DNA of 9,626 nucleotides from Chitinophagaceae bacterium (GCA_947461645.1 CANHMN010000051.1:1-9626), one strand, 5' to 3'; positions 1 through 7,290 are shown, numbered from the stretch's first letter. A program made the numbers and translations. The notes: a model not told the origin generated them from the letters alone.

Positions 1-1447
1 TAGCGCTAACATGAAGAATTCCATTGGCATCAATATCAAAAGTTACTTCCACTTGAGGAACGCCTCTTGGAGCCGGTGGAATACCATCCAGGTTGAACAT
101 ACCCAAACTCTTATTTTGATTAGCCATAGGCCTTTCCCCTTGCAAAACATGAATTTGAACACCCGGCTGATTATCACTAGCAGTACTGAATACTTCAGAT
201 TTTTTTGTTGGGATAGTTGTATTGCTTTCAATCAAGCGCGTCATTACACCCCCCATTGTTTCAATACCCAAGCTAAGCGGGGTAACATCCAATAACAATA
301 CATCTTTTACCTCGCCTGTTAGTACTGCACCTTGTATACCTGCACCGATAGCTACCACTTCATCAGGATTAACGCCTTTGTTTGGCTTTTTACCGAAGAA
401 TTTCTCAACGATTTCCTGAACTTTTGGAATACGGCTACTTCCTCCAACAAGAATCACTTCATCGATTTCCGATGTGCTGATTCCCGCATCCTTTAAGGCT
501 GCCTCACATGGCTTCAGGCATCTTTCAAATAATTTATCAGCCAATGCTTCAAATTTTGCCTTGGTCAATTTCTTTACCAAATGCTTTGGCACACCATCAA
601 CAGCAGTTACATACGGCAAATTAATTTCCGTTTCAGATGAGGATGATAATTCCACCTTGGCTTTCTCAGAAGCTTCTTTCAAACGTTGCAAAGCCATAGG
701 ATCTTTTCTCAAATCAATTGCTTCATCATTTTTGAATTCATCAGCCAACCAATCCATGATCACTTTATCAAAATCATCGCCTCCAAGGTGAGTATCTCCA
801 TTGGTTGATTTTACCTCAAATACACCATCACCCAATTCCAACACTGAAATATCGAAAGTACCTCCACCCAAATCGAAGACGGCAATTTTCTGGTCTTTAC
901 CTTTTTTATCCAAACCATAAGCCAATGCTGCAGCTGTTGGTTCGTTTACTATTCTTCTAACATTCAATCCAGCAATTTCACCGGCTTCTTTGGTTGCCTG
1001 ACGCTGGGCATCGTTGAAATAAGCTGGAACAGTAATAACCGCTTCAGAAACTTCCTGACCAAGGTAATCCTCTGCAGTCTTTTTCATCTTTTGCAAAACC
1101 ATTGCACTGATTTCCTGAGGTGTGTATACCCTTCCATCAATATCTATGCGAACCGTGTTGTTATCTCCCTTTACCACTTTGTAGCTCCAATGTGTACTTT
1201 CTTCGGTAACCTCATTAAACATTCTACCCATAAAACGCTTAACGCTGGATATGGTATTTTGTGGATTTGTTATAGCCTGACGCTTGGCAGGGTCTCCTAC
1301 TTTTCTTTCTCCATTTTTTAGAAAGGCCACTACCGATGGTGTTGTACGTCTTCCTTCATCATTGGCAATCACAACAGGCTCGTTTCCCTCCATTACAGAA
1401 ACACAACTGTTTGTTGTTCCTAAATCAATTCCAATAATTTTTCCCAT
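1..1447 (-). CDS. dnaK: Molecular chaperone DnaK (Hsp70), 3' end cut by window edge
   Basis: Hsp70 chaperone that binds exposed hydrophobic peptides in the cytoplasm under ATP control, working with DnaJ and GrpE. Reading leftward from the ATG at 1447-1445 gives 482 uninterrupted codons to the window edge. Full-length bacterial DnaK is about 610-640 residues, so the C-terminal lid is missing here. Visible landmarks are the phosphate-1 loop GIDLGTTNS (residues 6-14), the phosphate-2 loop FDLGGGTFD (191-199) with the conserved Thr197, the adenosine-site segment [10 protein letters not shown] (332-341), the interdomain linker DVLLLD (382-387), and the start of the substrate-binding beta domain (about 388-482). 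The start is secure because the family begins with M-G-K-I-I-G-I-D. No frameshift or missing catalytic residue was seen. A promoter candidate lies about 120 bases upstream, and the gene is probably transcribed separately from the cluster to its right. Confidence 0.98.
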   Translation of the reverse strand, partial: MGKIIGIDLGTTNSCVSVMEGNEPVVIANDEGRRTTPSVVAFLKNGERKVGDPAKRQAITNPQNTISSVKRFMGRMFNEVTEESTHWSYKVVKGDNNTVRIDIDGRVYTPQEISAMVLQKMKKTAEDYLGQEVSEAVITVPAYFNDAQRQATKEAGEIAGLNVRRIVNEPTAAALAYGLDKKGKDQKIAVFDLGGGTFDISVLELGDGVFEVKSTNGDTHLGGDDFDKVIMDWLADEFKNDEAIDLRKDPMALQRLKEASEKAKVELSSSSETEINLPYVTAVDGVPKHLVKKLTKAKFEALADKLFERCLKPCEAALKDAGISTSEIDEVILVGGSSRIPKVQEIVEKFFGKKPNKGVNPDEVVAIGAGIQGAVLTGEVKDVLLLDVTPLSLGIETMGGVMTRLIESNTTIPTKKSEVFSTASDNQPGVQIHVLQGERPMANQNKSLGMFNLDGIPPAPRGVPQVEVTFDIDANGILHVSA

Positions 1448-1569
1448 AGTTTTAATTTTTGTTGTTCAACCTATTTATTCAATGTTTATGCCAAGCAAGA
1501 ATTGATGAAAATTTGGCAGAAAATAGATGTGTAAGTTCAAAACTCAGCATACAATTGTCAGATGAATTC

Positions 1570-1577
1570 CAAATGTA
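1570..1577 (-). promoter_or_regulatory. Candidate dnaK promoter, -7 box TACATTTG
   Basis: Read on the minus strand, TACATTTG matches the Bacteroidota -7 consensus TAnnTTTG at all six fixed positions. The -33 region, about 19-20 bases further upstream, is only T-rich (TTTTAA) rather than a clear TTTG. Transcription starting just downstream would give dnaK an unusually long leader of roughly 115 bases. I saw no CIRCE element (TTAGCACTC-N9-GAGTGCTAA) in the region. Confidence 0.5.
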
Positions 1578-1578
1578 C

Positions 1579-1594
1579 TGCTGAAGTGTCAGCA
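1579..1594. repeat. Perfect inverted repeat in the dnaK promoter spacer
   Basis: TGCTGA, four bases (AGTG), then TCAGCA: two perfect 6-base arms. It lies immediately upstream of the candidate -7 box of dnaK, between the -33 and -7 positions, where a bound repressor would block the polymerase. An operator role is inferred from position only. The octamer TCAGCATA, which includes part of the right arm, recurs at 1544-1551, 45 bases away. Confidence 0.45.
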
Positions 1595-1605
1595 TATTAA
1601 AATTG

Positions 1606-1632
1606 AAAAAAGAATAATGCTATAGTATATTC
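1606..1632 (-). terminator. Weak candidate terminator after the GtrA-family gene
   Basis: Read leftward, GAATA and TATTC form a five-pair stem (1632-1628 with 1616-1612) around an 11-base loop, followed directly by six T residues (1611-1606). The stem is short and AT-rich, so termination would be inefficient at best. The position, between the GtrA gene stop and the dnaK promoter box, is what makes it plausible. Confidence 0.25.
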
Positions 1633-1662
1633 AATAATTTGATTATCAACATATTAAAAAGT

Positions 1663-2133
1663 TTACTTTATTTTAAAAGTAAAGTATTTTTGGACAAGAT
1701 AGCTTAAAGAAACGACGAAAAAAGTGGTAATAAGCTGACTGACAAAAGCATCCCAAACTAACACTTCCACCATGAATTTAAGCAAGACAAAATTGAGTAG
1801 TAGATTTAAAAGAAAGGCCATGGCATAGCGAAACAATTGTACTCTCCCTCTAATGTTGGACTCCACAAAAACGACATATTTGTTCAGCAAAAATCCAAGG
1901 GAGAAACTTACAGCTCCTGCCATGAACAAAGAAGCTACGTGTGGCTTAAAAGCAAAAATCCACCAAATGAAAACTTCTTGATCAAAAAGGAAATGATAAC
2001 CTAAGTAATATACAAGCAAACCAATCAATGTATTACCTCCCCCGCACGCAGCATACCTGAAAGTTAGCAAAGGCATAAATCGCCTGAACGGAGGATAAAA
2101 GAAATCTACAATTTGGGTAATGCTGTTTCTCAT
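1663..2133 (-). CDS. GtrA-family four-helix membrane protein
   Basis: A 156-residue integral inner-membrane protein of the GtrA family (Pfam PF04138 type). Members help move lipid-linked sugars across the membrane or assist in decorating cell-surface polysaccharides. The substrate of this one cannot be read from sequence. Four hydrophobic segments lie at about residues 22-48, 63-89, 100-124 and 129-151. Family landmarks are FRYAACGGGNT (25-35), GFLLNKYVVF (80-89) and a second, related YLVQKYFTF (145-153), which reflects the internal two-helix repeat of the family. The length is typical. It is the last gene of a tight leftward cluster, 11 bases after the barrel-like gene. No glycosyltransferase gene is adjacent, so the usual partner is not visible in this window. 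Confidence 0.87.
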   Translation of the reverse strand: MRNSITQIVDFFYPPFRRFMPLLTFRYAACGGGNTLIGLLVYYLGYHFLFDQEVFIWWIFAFKPHVASLFMAGAVSFSLGFLLNKYVVFVESNIRGRVQLFRYAMAFLLNLLLNFVLLKFMVEVLVWDAFVSQLITTFFVVSLSYLVQKYFTFKIK

Positions 2134-2144
2134 GGCGGCTTAAA

Positions 2145-2612
2145 CTATTGAAGAACATACCTTATAGACAATCCGCCCCAGTTGCCACTAAAACCAAAAT
2201 CTCCTCCTATTTCAAAAGAGGGCTGCCAGTCGAGTGCGAAATCAATCGGTGCATCTTTTATTTTCAAATCCATACCAAGAATACCATCAACACCAAAATA
2301 GGTTTTACCCTGATTGAATGTATTATCATACAAAGACACATGCCCTCCAAATCCATAATACCATTTAAGCCCCGGAACATCTCCCATAGACTTGTTTTTC
2401 TCTATCAGAAAAGTTATTCGATTTCCATCTTTAAAATACCCCAAAACCTCCAAAGCATACTTTTTGTCCAGGAAATGTTTGAGCGTAACAGCACCGGGAT
2501 AGAATTTCCCTCCAATAGCTGTCTTATAGTTTGAGCCTTTTGAGTATTGAGCAAAGGAGTTATTCATAAACATGAAACCCATAGCCAGCATAAAAATCTT
2601 TATTCCTTTCAT
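2145..2612 (-). CDS. Small secreted outer-membrane beta-barrel-like protein
   Basis: A 155-residue protein with a clear Sec signal peptide: Lys2 and Lys5, a hydrophobic Met-rich core (residues 6-16), and a likely signal peptidase I site after Ser-Phe-Ala (19-21), leaving a mature protein that starts at Gln22. The mature part (about 134 residues) is rich in Gly and aromatic residues in alternating strands. Conserved-looking blocks are AIGGKFYPGAVTLKHFL (32-48), LKWYYGFGGH (83-92), GVDGILG (107-113), ALDWQPSF (126-133) and a C-terminal strand GGLSIRYVL (146-154). I recognise this pattern from small hypothetical outer-membrane proteins common in Bacteroidota, but no biochemical function is known to me. 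It lies 21 bases after the ABC-F gene and 11 bases before the GtrA-family gene, so the three are probably co-transcribed. The barrel fold is an inference. Confidence 0.85.
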   Translation of the reverse strand: MKGIKIFMLAMGFMFMNNSFAQYSKGSNYKTAIGGKFYPGAVTLKHFLDKKYALEVLGYFKDGNRITFLIEKNKSMGDVPGLKWYYGFGGHVSLYDNTFNQGKTYFGVDGILGMDLKIKDAPIDFALDWQPSFEIGGDFGFSGNWGGLSIRYVLQ

Positions 2613-2633
2613 GATTAATTGTTGTTGAAATTT

Positions 2634-4262
2634 CTATTGATACAATGCCGTTCTTTGCTCCTTTACCCTTGCATCCTGGAGGTATTCGTCGTAAGTCATC
2701 AACTTGTCTATCATACCGTTAGGCGTAATTTCAATTATTCTGTTGGCCACAGACTGCATAAACTGATGGTCATGCGTAGTAAACAAAACTATTCCTGGAA
2801 AAGAAATCATACTATCGTTGAAGGCGATGATACTTTCCAGATCGAGGTGATTCGTTGGCTCATCAAGAATCAACACATTCGGATTTTGCAACATCATCTT
2901 GCTAAGCATGCACCTTACTTTTTCTCCTCCGCTAAGCACTGATGTTTTTTTCATGATCTCATCACCACTGAATAGCATCTTACCCAAAAAGCCACGCAAA
3001 AAATCTTCATCAACATCTTTCACGGTGGGTGGCACATATTGACGTAACCAATCCATCAGATTATCGTTGTTACCCTGAAAAAATTCTGAGTTATCATTTG
3101 GCAGATATGCACTAGTGATGGTAGTCCCCCATTCATATACACCTGTGTCTGCAGCTGTTTTTCCATTTATCACTTCAAAAAAAGTAGTAAGCGCCATTGG
3201 GTCGCGACTGATAAAAGCAATCTTCTGGTTTTTCTGTATATCAAAATTCAATTTGCTGAAAATCGTTTTACCATCAATAATTTTCGACAAATTCTCAACC
3301 TTCAAAATTTCATTTCCCACCTCCCTGTCTTGCTTAAATATAATTCCGGGATATTTTCTGTTGGAAGGTTGTATATCTTCAATAACAAGCTTTTCAAGCG
3401 CTTTCTTTCTGCTGGTAGCCTGTTTACTTTTTGAGGCATTCGCACTAAATCGTGCGATAAAGTCAAGTAAGTCTTTTCGTTTCTCCTCCATCTTCTTGTT
3501 CTTGTCACTCTGTTGTCTCGCAGCCAACTGAGAACTTTCATACCAAAAGGAATAGTTACCTGTATAAACTTTAATCTTGCTTCTGTCAACGTCTGCAACA
3601 TGCGTACAAACGGCATCCAAAAAGTGTCTGTCGTGACTTACTACCAAGACAATATTTTCGTACCCTGCCAAAAAATCTTCCAGCCATGAAATGGTTTCCA
3701 CATCAAGGTTATTGGTAGGCTCATCCAGCAATAAAATATCAGGATTACCAAACAATGCCTGCGCTAACAATACCCTTACTTTGAGGTTAGCGCTGATATC
3801 TTTCATCAATTGCTGATGCAAGCCATCTTCTACACCCAACTCACTTAACAAAGTGGCAGCATCACTCTCGGCAGTATAACCACCCATTTCACCAAATTCA
3901 TTTTCAAGTTCACCGGCTTTAATACCATCGGCTTCGCTGAAATCTTCCTTTGCATAAATGGCATCTCTTTCATGCATCACTTTCCACATACGCTTATGTC
4001 CCATCATTACCGTACTCAAAACAGTGCATTCATCAAAAGCAAATTGATTCTGATTGAGCACAGCCATTCTCTCTCCGGGCGTTATATCGATAGTACCTTT
4101 ATTGGGTTCGATTTCACTGCTTACGATTTTAAGAAAGGTAGATTTACCTGCACCGTTGGCGCCAATTACACCATAGCAATTCCCTTTGGTAAAATTGATG
4201 TTTACCTCATCGAACAATACCCTTTTTCCGTAGGCTAACGTAACATTATTTACACTTATCAT
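2634..4262 (-). CDS. ABC-F family ribosome-associated ATPase, YbiT-like
   Basis: A soluble protein with two ATP-binding domains and no membrane segments. ABC-F proteins act at the ribosomal E site to regulate or rescue translation. The start chosen is ATG 4262 (542 residues): the family begins M-I-S-V-N-N-V, and a promoter box at 4279-4286 lies inside the 35-codon extension to ATG 4367. Domain 1 has Walker A GANGAGKST (34-42), Walker B ILLLDEPTNNLD (176-187) and H-switch SHDRHF (209-214). Its signature loop is degenerate, as in E. coli YbiT. The interdomain linker contains FSANASKSKQATSRKK (272-287), very close to YbiT as I remember it. Domain 2 has LSGGEKVR (443-450), ILDEPTNHLD (465-474) and THDHQF (496-501). 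Its Walker A reads SRDPMALTT (352-360), lacking the lysine. It heads a tight leftward cluster with the next two genes. Confidence 0.95.
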   Translation of the reverse strand: MISVNNVTLAYGKRVLFDEVNINFTKGNCYGVIGANGAGKSTFLKIVSSEIEPNKGTIDITPGERMAVLNQNQFAFDECTVLSTVMMGHKRMWKVMHERDAIYAKEDFSEADGIKAGELENEFGEMGGYTAESDAATLLSELGVEDGLHQQLMKDISANLKVRVLLAQALFGNPDILLLDEPTNNLDVETISWLEDFLAGYENIVLVVSHDRHFLDAVCTHVADVDRSKIKVYTGNYSFWYESSQLAARQQSDKNKKMEEKRKDLLDFIARFSANASKSKQATSRKKALEKLVIEDIQPSNRKYPGIIFKQDREVGNEILKVENLSKIIDGKTIFSKLNFDIQKNQKIAFISRDPMALTTFFEVINGKTAADTGVYEWGTTITSAYLPNDNSEFFQGNNDNLMDWLRQYVPPTVKDVDEDFLRGFLGKMLFSGDEIMKKTSVLSGGEKVRCMLSKMMLQNPNVLILDEPTNHLDLESIIAFNDSMISFPGIVLFTTHDHQFMQSVANRIIEITPNGMIDKLMTYDEYLQDARVKEQRTALYQ

Positions 4263-4278
4263 AATTAATAAAAGTGCG

Positions 4279-4286
4279 CAAAGATA
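4279..4286 (-). promoter_or_regulatory. Candidate promoter of the ABC-F gene, -7 box TATCTTTG
   Basis: Read leftward, TATCTTTG matches TAnnTTTG at all fixed positions and sits 16 bases before the ATG at 4262. The -33 region has no clear TTTG. If real, it drives the ABC-F, barrel-like and GtrA-family genes together, and it rules out translation from the longer upstream ATG at 4367. Confidence 0.5.
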
Positions 4287-4326
4287 ATCATTCATACTTG
4301 TTTTTGCAGGTATCTGACAGGAATCA

Positions 4327-4346
4327 AAGCTTAATTTTTGAAGCTT
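4327..4346. repeat. Paired AAGCTT palindromes in the argS/ABC-F divergent gap
   Basis: AAGCTT occurs at 4327-4332 and again at 4341-4346, separated by an eight-base T-rich spacer. Each copy is its own reverse complement, so the pair can form a hairpin or serve as two protein sites. It lies in the 141-base gap between two divergent starts. A regulatory role is only a possibility. Confidence 0.25.
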
Positions 4347-4391
4347 ACCCCAATCCGCCGCCAACAACCCGTACCTTAAGCATTTTAATAG

Positions 4392-4399
4392 TATTTTTG
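4392..4399 (+). promoter_or_regulatory. Candidate argS promoter box TATTTTTG close to the start codon
   Basis: TATTTTTG matches TAnnTTTG at all fixed positions but ends only four bases before the argS ATG at 4404. Used as a -7 box, it would start the message at or near the first codon, giving a nearly leaderless mRNA. No TTTG is present at the -33 position, so this may be a chance match and the true promoter may lie further upstream. Confidence 0.3.
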
Positions 4400-4403
4400 C
4401 TGC

Positions 4404-6176
4404 ATGAATATAGCTAAACGCATACAGGAAGCCGCTGTAAAATCACTTGAAACCCTTTACAAAGGACCCTTTTCTGATAAGGATTTTCAAATCAACCATA
4501 CCAAACCAGAATTTGAAGGAGAATATACCATAGTATTGTTTGCGCTGGTTAAGGCCTTGAAAAAATCTCCTGAAGCAATCGGCGATGAACTTGGCAAGCA
4601 GTTGATTGCTGATTTTCCACAGCTGTTTTCAGGATTCAATGTCATCAAGGGTTTTTTAAACCTTTCGGTCTGCGATTCCTACTGGTTGGAGCTTGTTCAA
4701 AATAACCACAACGACATTTGCTACGGCAAGCAACCCATGAACGGTAAAAAGGTGATGGTGGAATATTCCTCGCCCAACACCAACAAACCGCTTCACCTCG
4801 GACACCTTAGAAATAATTTCTTGGGCTGGAGCGTTGCTGAAATTCTTAAAGCCAACGGAAATGAAGTAATTAAAAGTTGCATCGTAAACGACAGAGGCAT
4901 TCACATCTGCAAAAGCATGATTGCCTGGCAACTTTTCGCCAACGGCGCTACACCATCGTCCACAAAAACAAAAGGCGATCATTTAGTAGGTGAATACTAT
5001 GTAAAATTTAATGAGGAATACAAAAAGCAAATGCAGCAACTAATCCAGACCGGAATGAGCGAAGCAGATGCAGAAAAAAATGCTCCCATCATGTTGCAAA
5101 CACAACAAATGCTGCTCGATTGGGAAAATGGAAAACCTGAGGTGATTGAACTTTGGAAAATGATGAACAGCTGGGTATATGAAGGATTTGACATTACTTA
5201 TAAATCCATTGGTTGCGATTTCGACAAAACTTACTACGAAAGCGACACTTATCTTTTAGGTAAGGATATTGTACAGGATGGTCTCTATAAAAAAATCTTC
5301 TTTAAAAAAGAAGACGGAAGTGTTTGGATTGATCTCACCGCAGAGGGACTTGATGAAAAGCTGGTAATGAGAAAAGACGGGACATCCGTTTACATCACAC
5401 AGGACATAGGCCTTGCAAAACAAAAATACGACCAATACCAAATCGACCAGAGTATTTATGTTATCGGCGATGAACAGAATTACCACATGAAAGTACTGAA
5501 GCTTATCGCTCAGAAATTAGCTTTCCCCTATGCTGATGACATTCATCATCTGAGCTACGGAATGGTTGAGTTACCTTCAGGAAAAATGAAAAGCAGAGAA
5601 GGTACCGTTGTAGATGCTGATGATATGGTTGATGAAATGATAAGCACTGCTAAAGCACTCACTGCCTCGCTTGGAAAAGTAAAAGAATTTGATGAAGCAG
5701 AACTTGAGCATTTGTACAAAACCCTCGGATTAGGCGCCATGAAGTTTTACCTGTTGAGAGTTGATCCTAAGAAGAAAATGATTTTTAACCCTGAAGAATC
5801 CATCGACTTCCATGGATTTACCGGACCATTCATTCAATACACTTTTGCACGCATACAAAGTATTTTAAGGAAAGAAAACAGCATCGAACAATTGACAGCA
5901 GGCAGTTTACTACCACTTGAAAAAAAGCTTGTTTTTCAGCTGGAACAGTTCCCAACTGCTATAATTGATTCCGCAAAGGAACTCAATCCTTCCGTTATAG
6001 CTAATTACTTGTTTGTGCTATCGCAACATTTCAACTCCTTTTATGCGGAACATTCCATATCCAATGCAGAATCGATAGACAAGAAAAACCTAAGGCTTCA
6101 AATATCAACCATGACTGCCAATGTAATTAGAAGCGGCATGCAATTACTGGGAATTCAAGTTCCTTCTAAAATGTAA
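4404..6176 (+). CDS. argS: Arginine--tRNA ligase (arginyl-tRNA synthetase)
   Basis: Class Ia synthetase that charges tRNA-Arg with arginine in the cytoplasm, using ATP. It has 590 residues, within the usual bacterial range of about 550-600. The N-terminal additional domain (about 1-110) is followed by the Rossmann catalytic core. The core carries the HIGH motif as HLGH (131-134), within YSSPNTNKPLHLGHLRNN (121-138), and the KMSKS counterpart as KMKSREG (394-400). GPFIQYTFARI (474-484) opens the alpha-helical DALR anticodon-binding domain, which runs to the characteristic end L-L-G-I-x-V-P-x-K-M (581-590). An intact core, a normal C-terminus and a family-typical start (MNIAKRIQEA) support the full coordinates. 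It diverges from the ABC-F gene. A long hairpin and a fresh promoter box separate it from pfkA, so it is probably its own transcription unit. Confidence 0.98.
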   Translation: MNIAKRIQEAAVKSLETLYKGPFSDKDFQINHTKPEFEGEYTIVLFALVKALKKSPEAIGDELGKQLIADFPQLFSGFNVIKGFLNLSVCDSYWLELVQNNHNDICYGKQPMNGKKVMVEYSSPNTNKPLHLGHLRNNFLGWSVAEILKANGNEVIKSCIVNDRGIHICKSMIAWQLFANGATPSSTKTKGDHLVGEYYVKFNEEYKKQMQQLIQTGMSEADAEKNAPIMLQTQQMLLDWENGKPEVIELWKMMNSWVYEGFDITYKSIGCDFDKTYYESDTYLLGKDIVQDGLYKKIFFKKEDGSVWIDLTAEGLDEKLVMRKDGTSVYITQDIGLAKQKYDQYQIDQSIYVIGDEQNYHMKVLKLIAQKLAFPYADDIHHLSYGMVELPSGKMKSREGTVVDADDMVDEMISTAKALTASLGKVKEFDEAELEHLYKTLGLGAMKFYLLRVDPKKKMIFNPEESIDFHGFTGPFIQYTFARIQSILRKENSIEQLTAGSLLPLEKKLVFQLEQFPTAIIDSAKELNPSVIANYLFVLSQHFNSFYAEHSISNAESIDKKNLRLQISTMTANVIRSGMQLLGIQVPSKM

Positions 6177-6185
6177 TTGCTTAAA

Positions 6186-6225
6186 TTTTCAACTTTTTCA
6201 GCTATTCAATGAAAAGGTTTGAAAA
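6186..6225 (+). terminator. Long hairpin downstream of argS, terminator-like without a T run
   Basis: TTTTCAACTTTTTCA (6186-6200) pairs with the segment 6210-6225 across a nine-base loop. This gives about 15 pairs with one G-U wobble and one bulged T. It begins 9 bases after the argS stop codon. No T tract follows (the next bases are AAATAAGCG), so it is not a textbook intrinsic terminator. It may protect the 3' end of the argS message or terminate inefficiently. Confidence 0.4.
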
Positions 6226-6274
6226 AATAAGCGTAAATGTTAGAGACGATTAAATATATTAAGCCTGACTTTTG

Positions 6275-6282
6275 TAAATTTG
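6275..6282 (+). promoter_or_regulatory. Candidate pfkA-pyk promoter, -7 box TAAATTTG
   Basis: TAAATTTG matches TAnnTTTG at all fixed positions, 24 bases before the pfkA ATG. The -33 region is AT-rich without a clear TTTG. A short palindrome, ATGT-AA-ACAT (6286-6295), lies at the expected transcription start and could be an operator, though it is too short to be convincing. Confidence 0.5.
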
Positions 6283-6306
6283 CGTATGTAAACATAACCA
6301 TAACCC

Positions 6307-7290
6307 ATGGAAAAGAAAGTTACCAAAATAGGTGTAATGACGAGTGGTGGCGACAGCCCTGGCATGAATGCAGCTATCAGAGCTGTAGTGAGAACAGCAT
6401 TATTCCACAAAATTGAAGTCTTTGGTATCATGCAGGGCTACACAGGCCTTGTGCATGACGAAATAGTTGAAATGGATAGCCGCAGTGTTGCCAATATCAT
6501 TCAGCGCGGTGGCACCATCCTGAAAACTTCCCGCTGTATGGAATTCATGGAATACGAAGGCAGAAAGAAGGCTTTTGAAAATCTTCAAAAGAGAGGAATT
6601 GACGGCTTGGTAATCATTGGTGGCGACGGCTCCTTCAGAGGTGCGCAAATCTTCAGCAACGAATTTAATATACCCTGTATCGGTCTTCCAGGAACAATTG
6701 ATAAAGACATAGCAGGAACTGATTACACCATTGGTTTCGATACAGCCGTAAATACTGCTGTTGAAGCTATTGATAAAATCAGGGATACCGCTCACGCACA
6801 CGACAGATTATTTTTAGTAGAGGTTATGGGCAGAGATGCAGGATACATTGCCTTGCACAGCGGCATTGCTACCGGTGCAGAAAATATTCTTATCCCTGAA
6901 AGAAAAACAAACATTAATGAAATCATTAGTTCTCTTGAGGAAAAAGAAAAAAGAAAAAAACTGGTGAATGTAATTATAGTTGCCGAAGGCGATGAGTTTG
7001 GAGGAGCAAATGAATTGCACCATTACATCAAAGAAAGATTACCCAACCAGGAAGTACGAGTTTGCATTCTAGGGCATATTCAAAGAGGTGGCTCACCATC
7101 CTGCATGGACCGATTACTGGCAAGCAGAATGGGATACCATGCAGTAGAAAGCCTGATGGTTGGAAGACACAATGTCTTCATTGGCATACTCAACAATAAA
7201 ATAAATTACATGCCGCTCAATGAAGCAGTAAAACAAAAACAGGTAATCAGTGATGAATGGATGAAAATGGTAAAAATTCTCGCAACCTAA
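6307..7290 (+). CDS. pfkA: ATP-dependent 6-phosphofructokinase
   Basis: Phosphorylates fructose 6-phosphate to fructose 1,6-bisphosphate, the committed step of glycolysis, in the cytoplasm. It has 327 residues, close to E. coli PfkA (320), and aligns with it end to end. Visible motifs are the ATP loop TSGGDSPGMN (12-21), GGDGS (105-109), the catalytic loop PGTIDKD (128-134) with base Asp132, EVMGRDAGY (172-180), and GHIQRGGSP (256-264). Gly at the last position of GGDG and Gly129 before TID indicate ATP rather than pyrophosphate as donor. Fructose 6-phosphate contacts are present as Arg167, Arg176, Arg251 and Arg260. Effector-site Arg25, Arg29, Arg159 and Glu192 are also kept, so allosteric control is likely. 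E. coli Asn128 is replaced by Lys133. It is followed after 68 bases by pyk, with no terminator between them. Confidence 0.97.
   Translation: MEKKVTKIGVMTSGGDSPGMNAAIRAVVRTALFHKIEVFGIMQGYTGLVHDEIVEMDSRSVANIIQRGGTILKTSRCMEFMEYEGRKKAFENLQKRGIDGLVIIGGDGSFRGAQIFSNEFNIPCIGLPGTIDKDIAGTDYTIGFDTAVNTAVEAIDKIRDTAHAHDRLFLVEVMGRDAGYIALHSGIATGAENILIPERKTNINEIISSLEEKEKRKKLVNVIIVAEGDEFGGANELHHYIKERLPNQEVRVCILGHIQRGGSPSCMDRLLASRMGYHAVESLMVGRHNVFIGILNNKINYMPLNEAVKQKQVISDEWMKMVKILAT

Noticed and set aside
1471..1500. Sigma-54-like sequence TTGGCATAAACATTGAA upstream of dnaK (minus strand)
   Set aside because: It lacks the GC at -12 and the C of TGGCAC. Nothing else supports sigma-54 control.
2148..2534. A 128-codon rightward open frame opposite the barrel-like gene
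   Set aside because: The leftward frame has a signal peptide and recognisable conserved blocks. The rightward product has neither.
3302..3616. A 104-codon leftward frame overlapping the ABC-F gene in another frame
   Set aside because: It covers the ABC-F linker region out of frame, and its Arg-rich product resembles nothing known.
4263..4367. Upstream extension of the ABC-F gene to an ATG at 4367 (35 extra codons)
   Set aside because: The extension does not resemble the family N-terminus, it contains a promoter box, and the natural family start M-I-S-V-N-N-V is at 4262.
6941..6960. A-rich run with seven A residues inside pfkA, a possible slippage site
   Set aside because: The frame is continuous and encodes a plausible Lys/Glu-rich surface segment. 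There is no overlapping frame that would make slippage useful.
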